From Kocuria sp. (GTDB lineage Bacteria; Actinomycetota; Actinomycetes; Actinomycetales; Micrococcaceae), in assembly GCF_030538595.1 (NCBI RefSeq), contig NZ_JAUNTS010000007.1, positions 1-64,000 on the forward strand: a DNA stretch of 64,000 nucleotides, read 5' to 3'. Made by a program: the position numbers and the translations under genes. The first letter of the stretch is position 1. Each line of letters begins with the position of its first letter. Below, piece after piece: positions 27,571 to 36,913 of this stretch. Under the pieces are notes generated by a model. The model did not search any database, was not told the DNA's origin, and saw only the letters and a program-made list of their open reading frames with translations.

Positions 27571-29418
27571 GTGTTCGTCGTCGTCGTTCCCTCCCAAGGT
27601 CTCAGCACAGAACCGGGCGACGCACGAACCACAGGCGGGCAGGATGCGTTTCTGGTCCAGGACGTGGATGCCCGGGGCAACCCCACCGGCGCCATCACCA
27701 GCCTGAGCCTGTCCGAGCTGACCGCATTCATCCGGAACAGGGCGCGGACTGCTCAGGAGGATGCAGTGGCCGCGCCTCGGTGGGTCTTTGAGCGCAGCGT
27801 GACTGTTTTTCCGCAGCTCTTGTCCCAGGACCCCGCTGTACCGCTGACCCACGTGCATGATCTGCGGCTGGTGCAAAACATCCTGCAGACCGCAGCGGAT
27901 GCCCCCGGTTCCGGGGTGGTGTATCAACCCGTGCTGACGCCTCTGCCGCAGCACGAACATCCCGGGGTGGCTCCGCCGCCTCCCGTGCGTTCCGCCTGGA
28001 ACTCGCCCGCCCAGGGTCAGTTGGGGCTCTTTGACTCCCTCCCGGCATCAGGAACTCCCGCCGAAACTTCACCCCCACCTGCCGGGGAGGATCTTGTGGC
28101 ACCTGTGATCGCCGAACTGGCAGCACAGTGGAAAGCCATCACGAACGCTCGTTCTCCCCAGAAACTGGCGTTGTTGGCGGCTCTGGAATCCACGGGCGCA
28201 CTGTTGGCCGCGGACATGCACCGCGTTGGGATCGCCTGGGACACCTCCGTACACCGGTCCCTCCTGGAAGATGCCCTGGGGCCTGAACCGGCCCCGCAGC
28301 AGCGGCCCGCAAAAATGGAAACTGCCGCCCGTGCCGTGCAAACCGCCCTCACTGCCCCCACCGTGAACCCGGATTCCCCCCAGTCACTCCTGCGTGCACT
28401 GCGAGCCGCCGGCGTTCCGGTGGATTCCACCAGCCAGTGGCTTCTGACCGGTTGGGTCCAGGCCGCACCGGCCTCCTCACCCGGTGAACGCGAACGCCGC
28501 CAAGCCATGATCGGCCCGGTCCTGGAATACAAAAAGATGTCCCGGCTACTGACCGCCAACGGCTGGCACTGGCTGGAGAACTGGGTACGTGCGGACAGAT
28601 TTCACGCCGAATACGTGGTGGGCGGTGTGGTCACGGGGCGGTGGGCAGCGCGCGGGGGTGGTGCCCTCCAGATCCCCAAAGTGGTGCGCTCAGCCGTGCG
28701 CCCCGGGCCCGACCGCAAACTGGTGGTGGCCGATGCCGCTCAACTGGAACCCCGCGTTCTGGCCGTGTTGGCCCGGGACCAAGCTCTGGCAGAGGCTTCC
28801 CGCGGCCGGGATCTCTACCTGTCCATTGCTGAACAGGGCCGGGCACGCTCCACCGAACTGACGGAACGCAACCACGCCAAAGTGGCGCTTCTGGGTGCCA
28901 TGTACGGGGCAACCACCGGTGACAGTGGCCGATTGATGCCGCAGTTGACCCGCATGTTCCCCAAAGCAGTGGCCTACGTGGAACACGCAGCACGCGTTGG
29001 TGAACGCGGCGGGCAGGTGTGCACTTGGCTGGGCCGCTGGTCACCGGCCCCGGATGAGCAATGGATGACGACGACGGCGGACACCGCCACCGCAAGCAGC
29101 GAACGCCGAGCGCGCAGCATGCGCCGAACCCACGGCAGGTTCACCCGCAATTTTGTGGTTCAAGGCTCCGCCGCCGAATGGGCCATGGCGTGGATGGGCC
29201 GTATCCGCACCGGCCTCAAACGGGCCCATCTGGATGCTGACCTGGTGTTCTTCCTGCACGACGAGATCATGGTGGACACCGCAGCCAAAGATTCCCAGCG
29301 CGTGGAGGACATTGTGCGTGCAGCCGCTGATGAGGCCGCACGCATTGTGTTCGGCCCGGTCCCCGTGGAGTTTCCCGTCACGGTGGTCACCGTGGACAGC
29401 TACGACCAAGCCAAGTGA
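27571..29418 (+). CDS. Family A DNA polymerase-like protein (actinobacterial 'bifunctional 3'-5' exonuclease/DNA polymerase')
   Basis: About 615 residues. The C-terminal half has the polymerase I fingers and palm: motif A as VVADAAQLEPRVLA, motif B as RNHAKVALLGAMYG and motif C as FFLHDEIMVD (D564). Motif A differs from the usual DYSQIELR. The N-terminal half is about the size of the Klenow 3'-5' exonuclease domain, but I do not see its canonical DxE site, and no 5'-3' exonuclease is present. It is therefore an accessory polymerase of unknown role, not PolA. The start is uncertain: GTG at 27571 is chosen because homologs begin with a hydrophobic strand there; GTG at 27550 is possible. Confidence 0.8.
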   Translation: MFVVVVPSQGLSTEPGDARTTGGQDAFLVQDVDARGNPTGAITSLSLSELTAFIRNRARTAQEDAVAAPRWVFERSVTVFPQLLSQDPAVPLTHVHDLRLVQNILQTAADAPGSGVVYQPVLTPLPQHEHPGVAPPPPVRSAWNSPAQGQLGLFDSLPASGTPAETSPPPAGEDLVAPVIAELAAQWKAITNARSPQKLALLAALESTGALLAADMHRVGIAWDTSVHRSLLEDALGPEPAPQQRPAKMETAARAVQTALTAPTVNPDSPQSLLRALRAAGVPVDSTSQWLLTGWVQAAPASSPGERERRQAMIGPVLEYKKMSRLLTANGWHWLENWVRADRFHAEYVVGGVVTGRWAARGGGALQIPKVVRSAVRPGPDRKLVVADAAQLEPRVLAVLARDQALAEASRGRDLYLSIAEQGRARSTELTERNHAKVALLGAMYGATTGDSGRLMPQLTRMFPKAVAYVEHAARVGERGGQVCTWLGRWSPAPDEQWMTTTADTATASSERRARSMRRTHGRFTRNFVVQGSAAEWAMAWMGRIRTGLKRAHLDADLVFFLHDEIMVDTAAKDSQRVEDIVRAAADEAARIVFGPVPVEFPVTVVTVDSYDQAK

Positions 29419-29434
29419 ACAGCGGCCTCCCCAG

Positions 29435-30280
29435 CTACAGCGGAGCGGGGCGAATGTCCGTGGTGTCCCAGGGAAGGTTCCAACCCGCAGCGCTCAACAG
29501 ATGATCCAGCAAAATGCCGGTGAAGCCCCACACCACCACGTCCCCGCTGCCCCCCGCTGGATCGGTGATGGTGCGCGGTATGCGAAACGCCGGCGAGCGG
29601 TGACGCAGCCTGGGGTAATCCGGACCCGGTATCTGCACCTCCGCGTAGTGCCGGTGTGAAGCGTTCACCAGATCGGCAATGGGTGTGCGAAACACCAGAG
29701 AAGATTCCGCATGATCCACCACCTCCACCGGCACGGGCTTGGACCACCACCCCACCACGGGCGTCACCTGGTGACTGGAAACGGCCAGCGGCGTGCGCGG
29801 CAGCATTCCCAAGATTTCGACGCCGGCCGGGTCGAGCCCCGTTTCCTCCTGCGCCTCCCGCAGTGCTGCCCGAACGTAAGCGGCCTGCCCCACACCCCCC
29901 GGTAGTTCCACGCGATCCGCCGGATCATGGGGGTCGCCGTCCTCCGGGTCCAAACGACCACCTGGAAAAGCCACCTGCCCCGGATGGGCACGCAACGTGG
30001 GGGCCCGCTGCACCAACAGCAGATCAAGGTCCGGCGGAGTTTCATCCAGGGCACCCACCAGGATCAACACGGCAGATTCGCGCATGTTCTCCCCCGCCGG
30101 AATGTCCTGAATCCTTAAAGGCCCTCCCCCGTCAAGCTCCCGGATGGCGCGGATCAATTCCTGCCTGGCCCCGTGCTCCCCTCTGACGCGGGATTGCTCA
30201 CCCACCGAACCGGAGGCGCGGTCGGTGACCTGGCCCCTGGCGGGGTCTTGCGCAGACATGTGCTCGGAGACCATGTTCAC
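29435..30280 (-). CDS. NUDIX hydrolase, CoA pyrophosphatase-like
   Basis: A 281-residue NUDIX protein. A polar N-terminal region of about 60 residues is followed by the NUDIX fold with [16 protein letters not shown], an insertion, and the catalytic helix [12 protein letters not shown]. The FPGGR and REAQEETGL pieces match CoA- and (di)nucleotide-pyrophosphatase NUDIX families, hence the tentative substrate. The GTG start overlaps the nth stop as GTGA, with TTGGAG upstream, so the gene is translated behind nth. A NUDIX gene close to nth is also found in the equivalent mycobacterial region. Confidence 0.88.
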   Translation of the reverse strand: MNMVSEHMSAQDPARGQVTDRASGSVGEQSRVRGEHGARQELIRAIRELDGGGPLRIQDIPAGENMRESAVLILVGALDETPPDLDLLLVQRAPTLRAHPGQVAFPGGRLDPEDGDPHDPADRVELPGGVGQAAYVRAALREAQEETGLDPAGVEILGMLPRTPLAVSSHQVTPVVGWWSKPVPVEVVDHAESSLVFRTPIADLVNASHRHYAEVQIPGPDYPRLRHRSPAFRIPRTITDPAGGSGDVVVWGFTGILLDHLLSAAGWNLPWDTTDIRPAPL

Positions 30281-31209
30281 AGCTCCAATCCGTGCCCGGT
30301 TGCCCGCAGCTCACGGCGGGTGAGCCCACCCATGTAGCCGCTCAGCAAGTCCTCCCGCCCGGTGGCGAACTCGTAGGTGAACAGGGCCGCCGCGACCTCC
30401 GGCTCCGTGGGACCGGCCCCGTAGGACGGGCACAGATCGGCCACCGGGCACACCCCGCAGGCAGGTTTCCTGGCGTGGCAAATGCGCCGACCGTGGTAGA
30501 CGAGCCGATGGGAGAGATCAGTCCAGTCCTTGGGCTCGAACAACTCCATGACATCTTGTTCCACCTTGACCGGGTCCTCCTGCTCGGTCCATCCGAATCT
30601 GCGCGCCAGCCGACCAAAGTGGGTGTCCACGGTAATTCCCGGCACGTCAAAAGCATTGCCCAGAACCACATTGGCGGTTTTGCGCCCAACCCCCGGAAGC
30701 GCCACCAGCTCGGTCAGACTGCCGGGGACGGCGCCGTCGTGCTCATCCTCCACCCGCTGCGCCAAGCCCTGGACGGCCTTGGCCTTGGAACGGTAAAAGC
30801 CCAGCGGGCGCAGCATTTCCTCAACCTCCACCCGTTCCGCCTCAGCCAGCGCTCGCGGAGTGGGCCAACGTTCAAACAACGCCGGGGTGGTGGCATTGAC
30901 CCGCACATCCGTGGTTTGCGCGGAGAGCACCGTGGCCACCAACAATTCCCACGCTGAGCCAAAATCCAGTTCAGCCACGGCGTACGGGTAGGTTTCCCCC
31001 AGGATGGCGTTGATCTTGCGCGCTCGCCGTTTGAGCCCCAAGTCAGATTCGGTTTTCCCGGTTCGACGTCGCCGCGCGGCTCCTGCCCGAGCCTTGGCCG
31101 GGTCCACCACCCGTACGTGATCTGGCACCGGCCCCCCGTGGTTGCGGTGCAGGGGGTGGCCTCCCGGCGGTGGAGCAGGCGGGGTGGGGGTGCCGTTCGT
31201 CGTCGTCAT
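30277..31209 (-). CDS. nth: Endonuclease III
   Basis: A 310-residue DNA glycosylase/AP lyase for oxidised pyrimidines. The helix-hairpin-helix [12 protein letters not shown] holds the catalytic Lys (K177) and [11 protein letters not shown] holds the catalytic Asp (D195); their 18-residue spacing equals K120/D138 of E. coli. The 4Fe-4S cluster is [17 protein letters not shown]. The N-terminal 75 or so residues are a Pro/Arg-rich extension. The ATG at 31209 has a TAGCAT box 7 nt upstream, suggesting a leaderless message. The next gene overlaps by 4 bp. Confidence 0.95.
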   Translation of the reverse strand: MTTTNGTPTPPAPPPGGHPLHRNHGGPVPDHVRVVDPAKARAGAARRRRTGKTESDLGLKRRARKINAILGETYPYAVAELDFGSAWELLVATVLSAQTTDVRVNATTPALFERWPTPRALAEAERVEVEEMLRPLGFYRSKAKAVQGLAQRVEDEHDGAVPGSLTELVALPGVGRKTANVVLGNAFDVPGITVDTHFGRLARRFGWTEQEDPVKVEQDVMELFEPKDWTDLSHRLVYHGRRICHARKPACGVCPVADLCPSYGAGPTEPEVAAALFTYEFATGREDLLSGYMGGLTRRELRATGHGLEL

Positions 31210-31216
31210 GGCTCCG

Positions 31217-31222
31217 ATGCTA
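31217..31222 (-). promoter_or_regulatory. Putative leaderless -10 box of nth
   Basis: TAGCAT lies 7 nt before the nth ATG on the minus strand. CGGAG occurs in the spacer but sits too close to the start for a standard ribosome binding site. Confidence 0.4.
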
Positions 31223-31486
31223 CGTGTCAGCTCGGACGTTGCAGCGGACTGCTTTCTGCAGCCCTGGGGGGCTACGGCGGTGGAATCCACCCGCCAGCCA
31301 CCCTATGGACGGGCCTGTCCGGGAGACCAAGTTAGACACGTGTGGAATCCGACCCCGTGAGTGCTCTAGTCTCAAAGCGAACATGTGACGCCGGGCACAC
31401 CGTCCGGCAGTCCTGGCCGTCCGGACCAAGAGCGCCACTGGGTGCTCACCCCCGGACCCGAGCCCCTTGGTAAGGAGCACAAGTCG

Positions 31487-33430
31487 ATGACCGAGCAGAG
31501 CAACGAGCAGCAGACCTACGCACCCCCGCAGGCATTCGTGGAGCAGGCCAATGGCGGCCCAGAGCTCTACGAACAGGCCGAGGCGGAAGGTACGGAGTTC
31601 TGGGCCAACCAGGCCCGGGAACTGCTCACCTGGTCCAAGGACTTCACCACCACTCTGGATTGGTCCAACCCGCCATTTGCCAAGTGGTTTGAGGACGGCA
31701 CTCTGAACGCCGCCTACAACGCCGTGGACCGCCACGTGGAGGCCGGCAACGGTGACCGAGTGGCCCTGTTGTTCGAGGGCGAGCCCGGCGATTCCCGCTC
31801 CTACACCTACGCGGAACTCAAGGACGAAGTCTCCAAGGCCGCCAACGGTTTCGCTTCCCTGGGCGTGCAAAAGGGCGATCGCGTGGCCGTCTACATGCCC
31901 ATGATCGCGGAGGCCGTGATCACCATGCTGGCCTGCGCCCGCTTGGGTGCCATCCACTCCGTGGTGTTCGGTGGTTTCTCCTCCGAGGCCGTGCGCTCCC
32001 GGGTGGAGGACGGCGAGGCCAAGCTGGTGGTCACCGCCGACGGTTCCTACCGCCGCGGCAAGCCCACCACGTTGAAGCCGGCCGTGGATGCTGCCCTGGA
32101 AAAGGGTGGGGACTCCGTCCAGCACGTGCTGGTGGTCAAGCGCAACGGCGTGGACACGGAAATGACTGAGGGCCGGGACGTGTGGTGGCACGACGTCGTG
32201 GACACCGCCTCCACCGAGCACACCCCCGCGGAGGTCGGCGCGGAGGACCCCCTGTTCATTCTCTACACCTCCGGCACCACGGGTAAGCCCAAGGGTGTTC
32301 TGCACACCACGGGTGGTTACCTCACCCAGGGTGCTTTCTCCATGAAGTACACCTTTGACCTCAAGCCGGAGACTGACATCTACTGGTGCACCGCGGACGT
32401 CGGATGGGTCACCGGGCACTCCTACGTGGCCTACGGTCCGCTGGTCATGGGCGCCACCCAGGTGATCTACGAAGGCACCCCCGATTCCCCGCACCGCGGC
32501 CGCTTCTGGGAAATTGTGCAGAAGTACGGGGTGACCATCATGTACACCTCCCCCACCGCCATCCGCACCATGATGAAGTGGGGCGAGGACATCCCCGCCG
32601 AATACGACCTCACCTCACTGCGTCTACTGGGCACCGTGGGCGAGGCCATCAACCCGGAGGCCTGGACCTGGTTCCACCGCGTGATCGGTGGCGGAAACTG
32701 CCCCATCGTGGACACCTGGTGGCAGACCGAAACCGGCGCGCACATGATCACCCAGCTGCCCGGCGTCACCGTGGCCAAGCCCGGTTCCGCCCAGCGCCCT
32801 CTGGCCGGGGTCAAGGTGGACGTGGTGGATGAGATGGGCGAATCCCTGAACAACGGACAGTCCGGCTTCCTGGTGGTCCGCGAACCGTGGCCGTCCATGA
32901 TGCGCACCATCTGGGGCGATGACGACCGCTTTGTCCAGACCTACTGGTCCCGCTTTGACGGCATGTACTTTGCCGGCGACGGCGCCCGGTTCGACGACGA
33001 CGGCGACATCTGGATCCTTGGCCGTGTGGATGACGTGATGAACGTGTCCGGTCACCGCCTCTCCACCTCGGAGATCGAGTCCGCACTGGTGTCCCACCCG
33101 ACTGTGGCGGAGGCCGCCGTGGTGGGTGCTGAGGACGAAACCACCGGCCAGGCCGTTGTGGCGTTCGTGATCCTCACGGATGAAGCCACTGGCGAAGGTC
33201 ACGACAAGGTGGAACTGGGCGAAAAACTACGTGCTCACGTGGGCCAGGAGATCTCACCGATCGCCAAGCCCAAGCGTGTGCTGATTGTCCCGGAACTGCC
33301 CAAGACTCGCTCCGGCAAGATCATGCGCCGTCTGCTCAAAGATGTGGCGGAGGACCGTCCGGTCGGGGACGTCACCACCCTGGCAGATCAGACGGTCATG
33401 CAGCAGATCGTGGATTCGTTGCAGGACTGA
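31487..33430 (+). CDS. acs: Acetyl-CoA synthetase (acetate-CoA ligase)
   Basis: A 647-residue ANL-family enzyme that converts acetate, ATP and CoA to acetyl-CoA. The P-loop is [11 protein letters not shown], acetate/CoA pocket motifs are [16 protein letters not shown] and [12 protein letters not shown], the hinge is [14 protein letters not shown], and the acetylatable lysine is in PKTRSGK (K611). The ATG at 31487 has AAGGAG at good spacing. A TAGTCT box near 31367 would give a leader of about 100 nt. AcuC and a Crp regulator in this window are plausible post-translational and transcriptional controllers. The gene is convergent with marP. Confidence 0.97.
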   Translation: MTEQSNEQQTYAPPQAFVEQANGGPELYEQAEAEGTEFWANQARELLTWSKDFTTTLDWSNPPFAKWFEDGTLNAAYNAVDRHVEAGNGDRVALLFEGEPGDSRSYTYAELKDEVSKAANGFASLGVQKGDRVAVYMPMIAEAVITMLACARLGAIHSVVFGGFSSEAVRSRVEDGEAKLVVTADGSYRRGKPTTLKPAVDAALEKGGDSVQHVLVVKRNGVDTEMTEGRDVWWHDVVDTASTEHTPAEVGAEDPLFILYTSGTTGKPKGVLHTTGGYLTQGAFSMKYTFDLKPETDIYWCTADVGWVTGHSYVAYGPLVMGATQVIYEGTPDSPHRGRFWEIVQKYGVTIMYTSPTAIRTMMKWGEDIPAEYDLTSLRLLGTVGEAINPEAWTWFHRVIGGGNCPIVDTWWQTETGAHMITQLPGVTVAKPGSAQRPLAGVKVDVVDEMGESLNNGQSGFLVVREPWPSMMRTIWGDDDRFVQTYWSRFDGMYFAGDGARFDDDGDIWILGRVDDVMNVSGHRLSTSEIESALVSHPTVAEAAVVGAEDETTGQAVVAFVILTDEATGEGHDKVELGEKLRAHVGQEISPIAKPKRVLIVPELPKTRSGKIMRRLLKDVAEDRPVGDVTTLADQTVMQQIVDSLQD

Positions 33431-33491
33431 AACCACCGGGCGGGCTGCTCGCGCCTGTCTGAGCAGTCTGGACTGTCTGGACTGTCCGGGT

Positions 33492-33547
33492 CATCTGAAA
33501 TTTGTTGCGCCCCATCGGTTTCGATGGGGCGGCACACATTTCAGATG
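33492..33547. repeat. Long palindrome between acs and marP
   Basis: Arms 33492-33517 and 33522-33547 match at 23 of 26 positions around a 4-nt loop, running from CATCTGAAAT inward to GCCCCATCG. It lies between convergent genes. There is no U-tract on either side. It may act as a bidirectional terminator or be a dispersed palindrome. Confidence 0.7.
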
Positions 33548-33554
33548 GGTGTTT

Positions 33555-33607
33555 GCATCCAGGTGTCTGTCTGCACCCGGGTGCCTGTTGCATCCCGGTG
33601 CCTGCTT
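33555..33607. repeat. Short tandem repeat beside marP
   Basis: Three imperfect units beginning GCATCCAGGTG (33555), GCACCCGGGTG (33573) and GCATCCCGGTG (33590), with periods of 18 and 17 bp, lie directly before the marP stop. They are non-coding. Confidence 0.6.
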
Positions 33608-33611
33608 TCGC

Positions 33612-34814
33612 TCAGGCGGCCTGGCACACTCCGGTGTCCACAGCTGCCGTGGCCCCCGCTGAATCTGCCAGGACGTCACTGAGCGTTGCGGTGTCAACTG
33701 CGTACCCGGCCGGATCATTGACAGCCTTGCCGAACACCACCCCGATCACTTGACCGTCCATGTCAACCAGGGGACCGCCGGAGTTTCCCTGCTGCACGTT
33801 GCCGGCGAACTGCATGACCCGCACCGGTTGGGACCCGTCCATGGAGCCCATCACGGTGTAGGCGCTGCCCTGCACCGTGGCCGGGCCAATACTCAACGGG
33901 CCGGAACCGGGGTAGCCAATGAAAGCAGCCTCTGTCCCTTCACCCGCACCGTCCGCGGCAATGCTCAACGGCGCCAGGTCCAACTGAGGCACACTCAACA
34001 CAGCCAGATCGTGTTCGGGCACAAACTGCACCACCTCCGCCGTGTGGCGCTGTCCATCCGAGCTGAACACGGAAACTCCATCAGTTCCCTGAACCACGTG
34101 GGCGTTGGTCACCACTTGCCCCTGAGCGGTCACAAACCCTGATCCCGATTGGTTGTATCCGCAGCGTGTGGCCGAACCCAGGATGTGCACGGTGGAGGCG
34201 GAGGCGGCCACAACTTCCGGATCATCCACTTCTGTGGTGGGCGGTTCCACGGACGGGAAAAGCAGTGCATCCAGCTCCCGCATGGCGGGTGCCCCGGCAA
34301 TCTCTTCCTGGGCGGTGCTCAGTCCCTCGGTCACCTCCCGCGGAGTCCACTGCTGCATGGCAGCCAGAGTGCGGGAGGTTTCCAGCTGCCCGTTGAGCCA
34401 CGGCATGGGCACCTGGCTGAGGAACCCACTCATCGCCAGTACCACCACGCCGCCTATTGCCGCACCGATCACACCGCCACCGGCCTGATCCACACCCGTG
34501 AGAACTTTGGATTTGCGCGGTGGTGCACCCGTGATCCGGCCCAACAGCCCTTCGCCCAGGGATTGGCCGCCCAGCATGCAGACCAGCAGCACCACACCCA
34601 CCACGGCCAGACGGACCCAGCGGTCAATGGATGCCACATCAATGTTGGGCAGCAACCACAGGGCCAGCGCACCCCCGAGCACCAGTCCCACGGCGCCCCC
34701 GATGGTGCGCCCTACTCCGCGAACAGCCCCGTGCAGCACAAAGAGCAGCAGCAATGCCAGAATCATCAGGTCCAATATGTTCAGGCCAAGAAACAGGTCA
34801 CTGTTGAACTCCAC
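33612..34814 (-). CDS. marP: MarP-family membrane-anchored serine protease
   Basis: A 400-residue protein: four N-terminal transmembrane segments of CvpA type (residues 1-160), then an extracytoplasmic chymotrypsin-fold protease. The triad is H239 (TNAHVV), D269 (PEHDLAVL) and S345 (QQGNSGGPL), almost the same numbering as in M. tuberculosis MarP. The CGYNQSGSG cysteine and the C-terminal TGVCQAA cysteine correspond to the redox-sensitive disulfide of the family. MarP supports acid and oxidative stress resistance by acting on the cell envelope. GTG start with AGGAGA. Divergent from crp. Confidence 0.93.
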   Translation of the reverse strand: MEFNSDLFLGLNILDLMILALLLLFVLHGAVRGVGRTIGGAVGLVLGGALALWLLPNIDVASIDRWVRLAVVGVVLLVCMLGGQSLGEGLLGRITGAPPRKSKVLTGVDQAGGGVIGAAIGGVVVLAMSGFLSQVPMPWLNGQLETSRTLAAMQQWTPREVTEGLSTAQEEIAGAPAMRELDALLFPSVEPPTTEVDDPEVVAASASTVHILGSATRCGYNQSGSGFVTAQGQVVTNAHVVQGTDGVSVFSSDGQRHTAEVVQFVPEHDLAVLSVPQLDLAPLSIAADGAGEGTEAAFIGYPGSGPLSIGPATVQGSAYTVMGSMDGSQPVRVMQFAGNVQQGNSGGPLVDMDGQVIGVVFGKAVNDPAGYAVDTATLSDVLADSAGATAAVDTGVCQAA

Positions 34815-34980
34815 GTAGGTCTCCTGCGAATAGTGGGGGCCACAGGTTGTTGGCCCCCGGATGATGGACGAACAACAGTAAGCAGTGCCCCTGTGGAACC
34901 CATGAGAATTGGCTTGGGGCCACGCCTGAAGGCAATTCCATTTGGAATCGCGCCACGTCGCACTAAAGTGGTACTGATGA

Positions 34981-34996
34981 TGTTGACTACGTCACA
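34981..34996. promoter_or_regulatory. Candidate cAMP-Crp (GlxR-type) site upstream of crp
   Basis: TGTTGACTACGTCACA approximates the 16-bp consensus TGTGA-N6-TCACA: the right half is perfect and the left half matches at 3 of 5 positions. It lies 93 nt before the crp ATG in the marP/crp divergent region, so autoregulation or marP control is possible. Confidence 0.35.
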
Positions 34997-35088
34997 TCCA
35001 AGTACCATCCAGTTGACCATCTGAGCCGAATCTCATGGAGCATGATCTGACTCAGTGACAGCTGACCCACACCAACACGAGGAGCATC

Positions 35089-35766
35089 ATGGATACTGAC
35101 GTCCTACGACGCGCACCGCTTTTCGCCTCCCTGGATGACGAGGCCTTCGCGGCGCTCACGGACGAAATCACCGAGGTGGAGTTGCCACGCGGTGCCACGC
35201 TCTTCCAGGAAGGCGACCAGGGCGACCGCCTGTATTTCATCATTTCGGGCAAGATCAAACTGGGGCGTACGGCCAGCGACGGCCGTGAGAACCTGGTTGC
35301 CGTGATGGGTCCGGGTGAGCTGTTCGGGGAAATGGCGCTGTTTGATCCCTCACCGCGTTCCACCGCAGCCACTGCGGTGTCTGAGTCTCACCTGGCCGGG
35401 CTCAACCATGACAACTTGAAGAAGGTCATTGAGCGCAGCCCCGCTGTGTCGCAGCAGCTTCTGCAAGCCCTGGCCCGCCGTTTGCGCCGCACCAATGAGA
35501 ACCTGGCGGACCTGGTGTTCTCAGACGTGCCCGGCCGTGTGGCCAAGGCCCTGCTGGACCTGGCGGACCGTTTTGGTCGTCAGACCCCGGATGGCGTGCT
35601 GGTGGCTCATGAGTTGACGCAGGAAGAACTGGCTCAGCTGGTGGGAGCTTCCCGCGAAACCGTGAACAAGGCTCTGGCCGAGTTTGTGCAGCGCGGTTGG
35701 ATCCGCTTGGAGGCCCGGGCTGTGGTCATCCTGGATGTGCAGCGCCTCAAACAGCGTTCCCGCTGA
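35089..35766 (+). CDS. crp: Crp/Fnr-family transcriptional regulator (GlxR/Crp type)
   Basis: A 225-residue cAMP receptor protein. The cyclic nucleotide-binding domain includes GELFGEMALFDPSPRSTAATA with the Arg-Ser-Thr contacts for cAMP phosphate. A long C-helix is followed by the winged HTH LTQEELAQLVGASRETVNKALAEF. The length and sequence match GlxR of Corynebacterium and Crp (Rv3676) of Mycobacterium, global regulators of carbon metabolism including acetate use. An AGGAG ribosome binding site lies before the ATG. A perfect 20-bp hairpin follows the gene. Confidence 0.95.
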   Translation: MDTDVLRRAPLFASLDDEAFAALTDEITEVELPRGATLFQEGDQGDRLYFIISGKIKLGRTASDGRENLVAVMGPGELFGEMALFDPSPRSTAATAVSESHLAGLNHDNLKKVIERSPAVSQQLLQALARRLRRTNENLADLVFSDVPGRVAKALLDLADRFGRQTPDGVLVAHELTQEELAQLVGASRETVNKALAEFVQRGWIRLEARAVVILDVQRLKQRSR

Positions 35767-35797
35767 TTGACCCGATCCAGACGCGACGGCCACTGAC

Positions 35798-35840
35798 GGA
35801 GGGCTGTTCCCCGCACAGGGTGTGCGGGGAACAGCCCTCC
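35798..35840. terminator. Perfect 20-bp hairpin after crp
   Basis: Arms 35798-35817 and 35821-35840 are perfectly complementary over 20 bp with a GGG loop. It lies between convergent crp and the NUDIX gene, so it can serve both strands, but no U-tract follows on either. Confidence 0.75.
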
Positions 35841-35944
35841 ATTGCCATGTCCGTGCCTTTGCCATATCAGCGCCTTGTCATCTGGTTGTTGCCACCTGGT
35901 CGGTTGTTATCTGGCGGCTGTTACCTGGCCAAGTGTTGCCCGGC

Positions 35945-36913
35945 TCAGATCCCCTGGCGTGGGCGGTGACGGCGGGGTCTTCTGGGCAGCACCAGCTCAT
36001 AGGAACCATCCGTCTCCACCGCCAGGTCCGGAACCTGCGGGCTGAGATCGCGGGGTCTGGCAATGACCTCCACCACCGAGCGTGCTGCGGCCAGCTCCTG
36101 CAACAGCCCGCTCATGGTGGCTCCCAGCAGATCGCGTTGTGACCGCCCCACTGTCTGGGGGAGACCCAGAGTGTCCCCCAACCACGTGTCCATTCGGTCT
36201 GCGCGCGAATCAACCTGACCGGTCTGCGGCTCCTCAAGATGTGCCACCAGCCGGTCCACGGTGGCCCACAAACCGGGTTTTGGATGGTTTGGAATCTGAG
36301 TGACCGACTGCCGTTCCGGAAGTATGACGGCAAAAAAACGAGTGTCGTACCGCCGGTGCAGAAACTCGGGTGTGACCCAGCGGGCCACTGGCCACAGCAG
36401 ATCCGTTCGCAGTTTCAGATGACGCGAATCCAGTAGCTGACCCATGGTGAGAGTGCGGGCCAGGACTTCCTCCCGCCCCACCATCCAATCGCGTCCGTCC
36501 CCCGTTTCCACGGTGGAGTACATGTCCGGTCCGGCCAGCAGAATCCCGGTGCGCTCAAAGAGTTCACGGGCTGCAGCCACCACGGTGCGGCGGGTCACCC
36601 CAACGTCGTCGCACCACCGCCGCCCCCACGCGGTGGAGGATGGTCCCACCCACGGCAGGGGATCGTCGTCGTCGCCATCCACCGGACCTCCGGGAAAGGC
36701 CACGGGCCCGAACGGCGAGCGCTGCGCGTGGGTGGTCAGGTAGGTCTCCACACCGTCGGGGCTGTCGCGTAGCAGCATCAGCCCCGCGGCATCCAGGGGT
36801 GTGACCGGCGTCAGCTGCCCTTCAGATGCCTGCCAGACTTCTGCGGCCTTGCGGTACTCCGGCAGCAGTGGAAAGCGACGCGGCTGGTGGCCCCGGTCAG
36901 GCGAATTCGGCAA
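35945..36913 (-). CDS. NUDIX-fold hydrolase with degenerate catalytic helix
   Basis: A 322-residue NUDIX-family protein. The fold is indicated by FGPVAFPGGPVDGDDDD and the catalytic helix AARELFERTGILLAG, separated by an insertion of about 30 residues. The helix reads RELFERTG where the NUDIX box expects REUxEExGU, so one of the two metal-binding glutamates is Arg. Activity may be altered or lost. The TTG start overlaps the ridA gene by 17 bp, and ridA and the DUF4177 gene are upstream in the same operon. Confidence 0.78.
   Translation of the reverse strand: MPNSPDRGHQPRRFPLLPEYRKAAEVWQASEGQLTPVTPLDAAGLMLLRDSPDGVETYLTTHAQRSPFGPVAFPGGPVDGDDDDPLPWVGPSSTAWGRRWCDDVGVTRRTVVAAARELFERTGILLAGPDMYSTVETGDGRDWMVGREEVLARTLTMGQLLDSRHLKLRTDLLWPVARWVTPEFLHRRYDTRFFAVILPERQSVTQIPNHPKPGLWATVDRLVAHLEEPQTGQVDSRADRMDTWLGDTLGLPQTVGRSQRDLLGATMSGLLQELAAARSVVEVIARPRDLSPQVPDLAVETDGSYELVLPRRPRRHRPRQGI

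Noticed and set aside
31385-31486. An N-terminal extension of acetyl-CoA synthetase
   Set aside because: The extra 34 codons are Pro/Arg-rich leader sequence, and a good AAGGAG site precedes the ATG at 31487.
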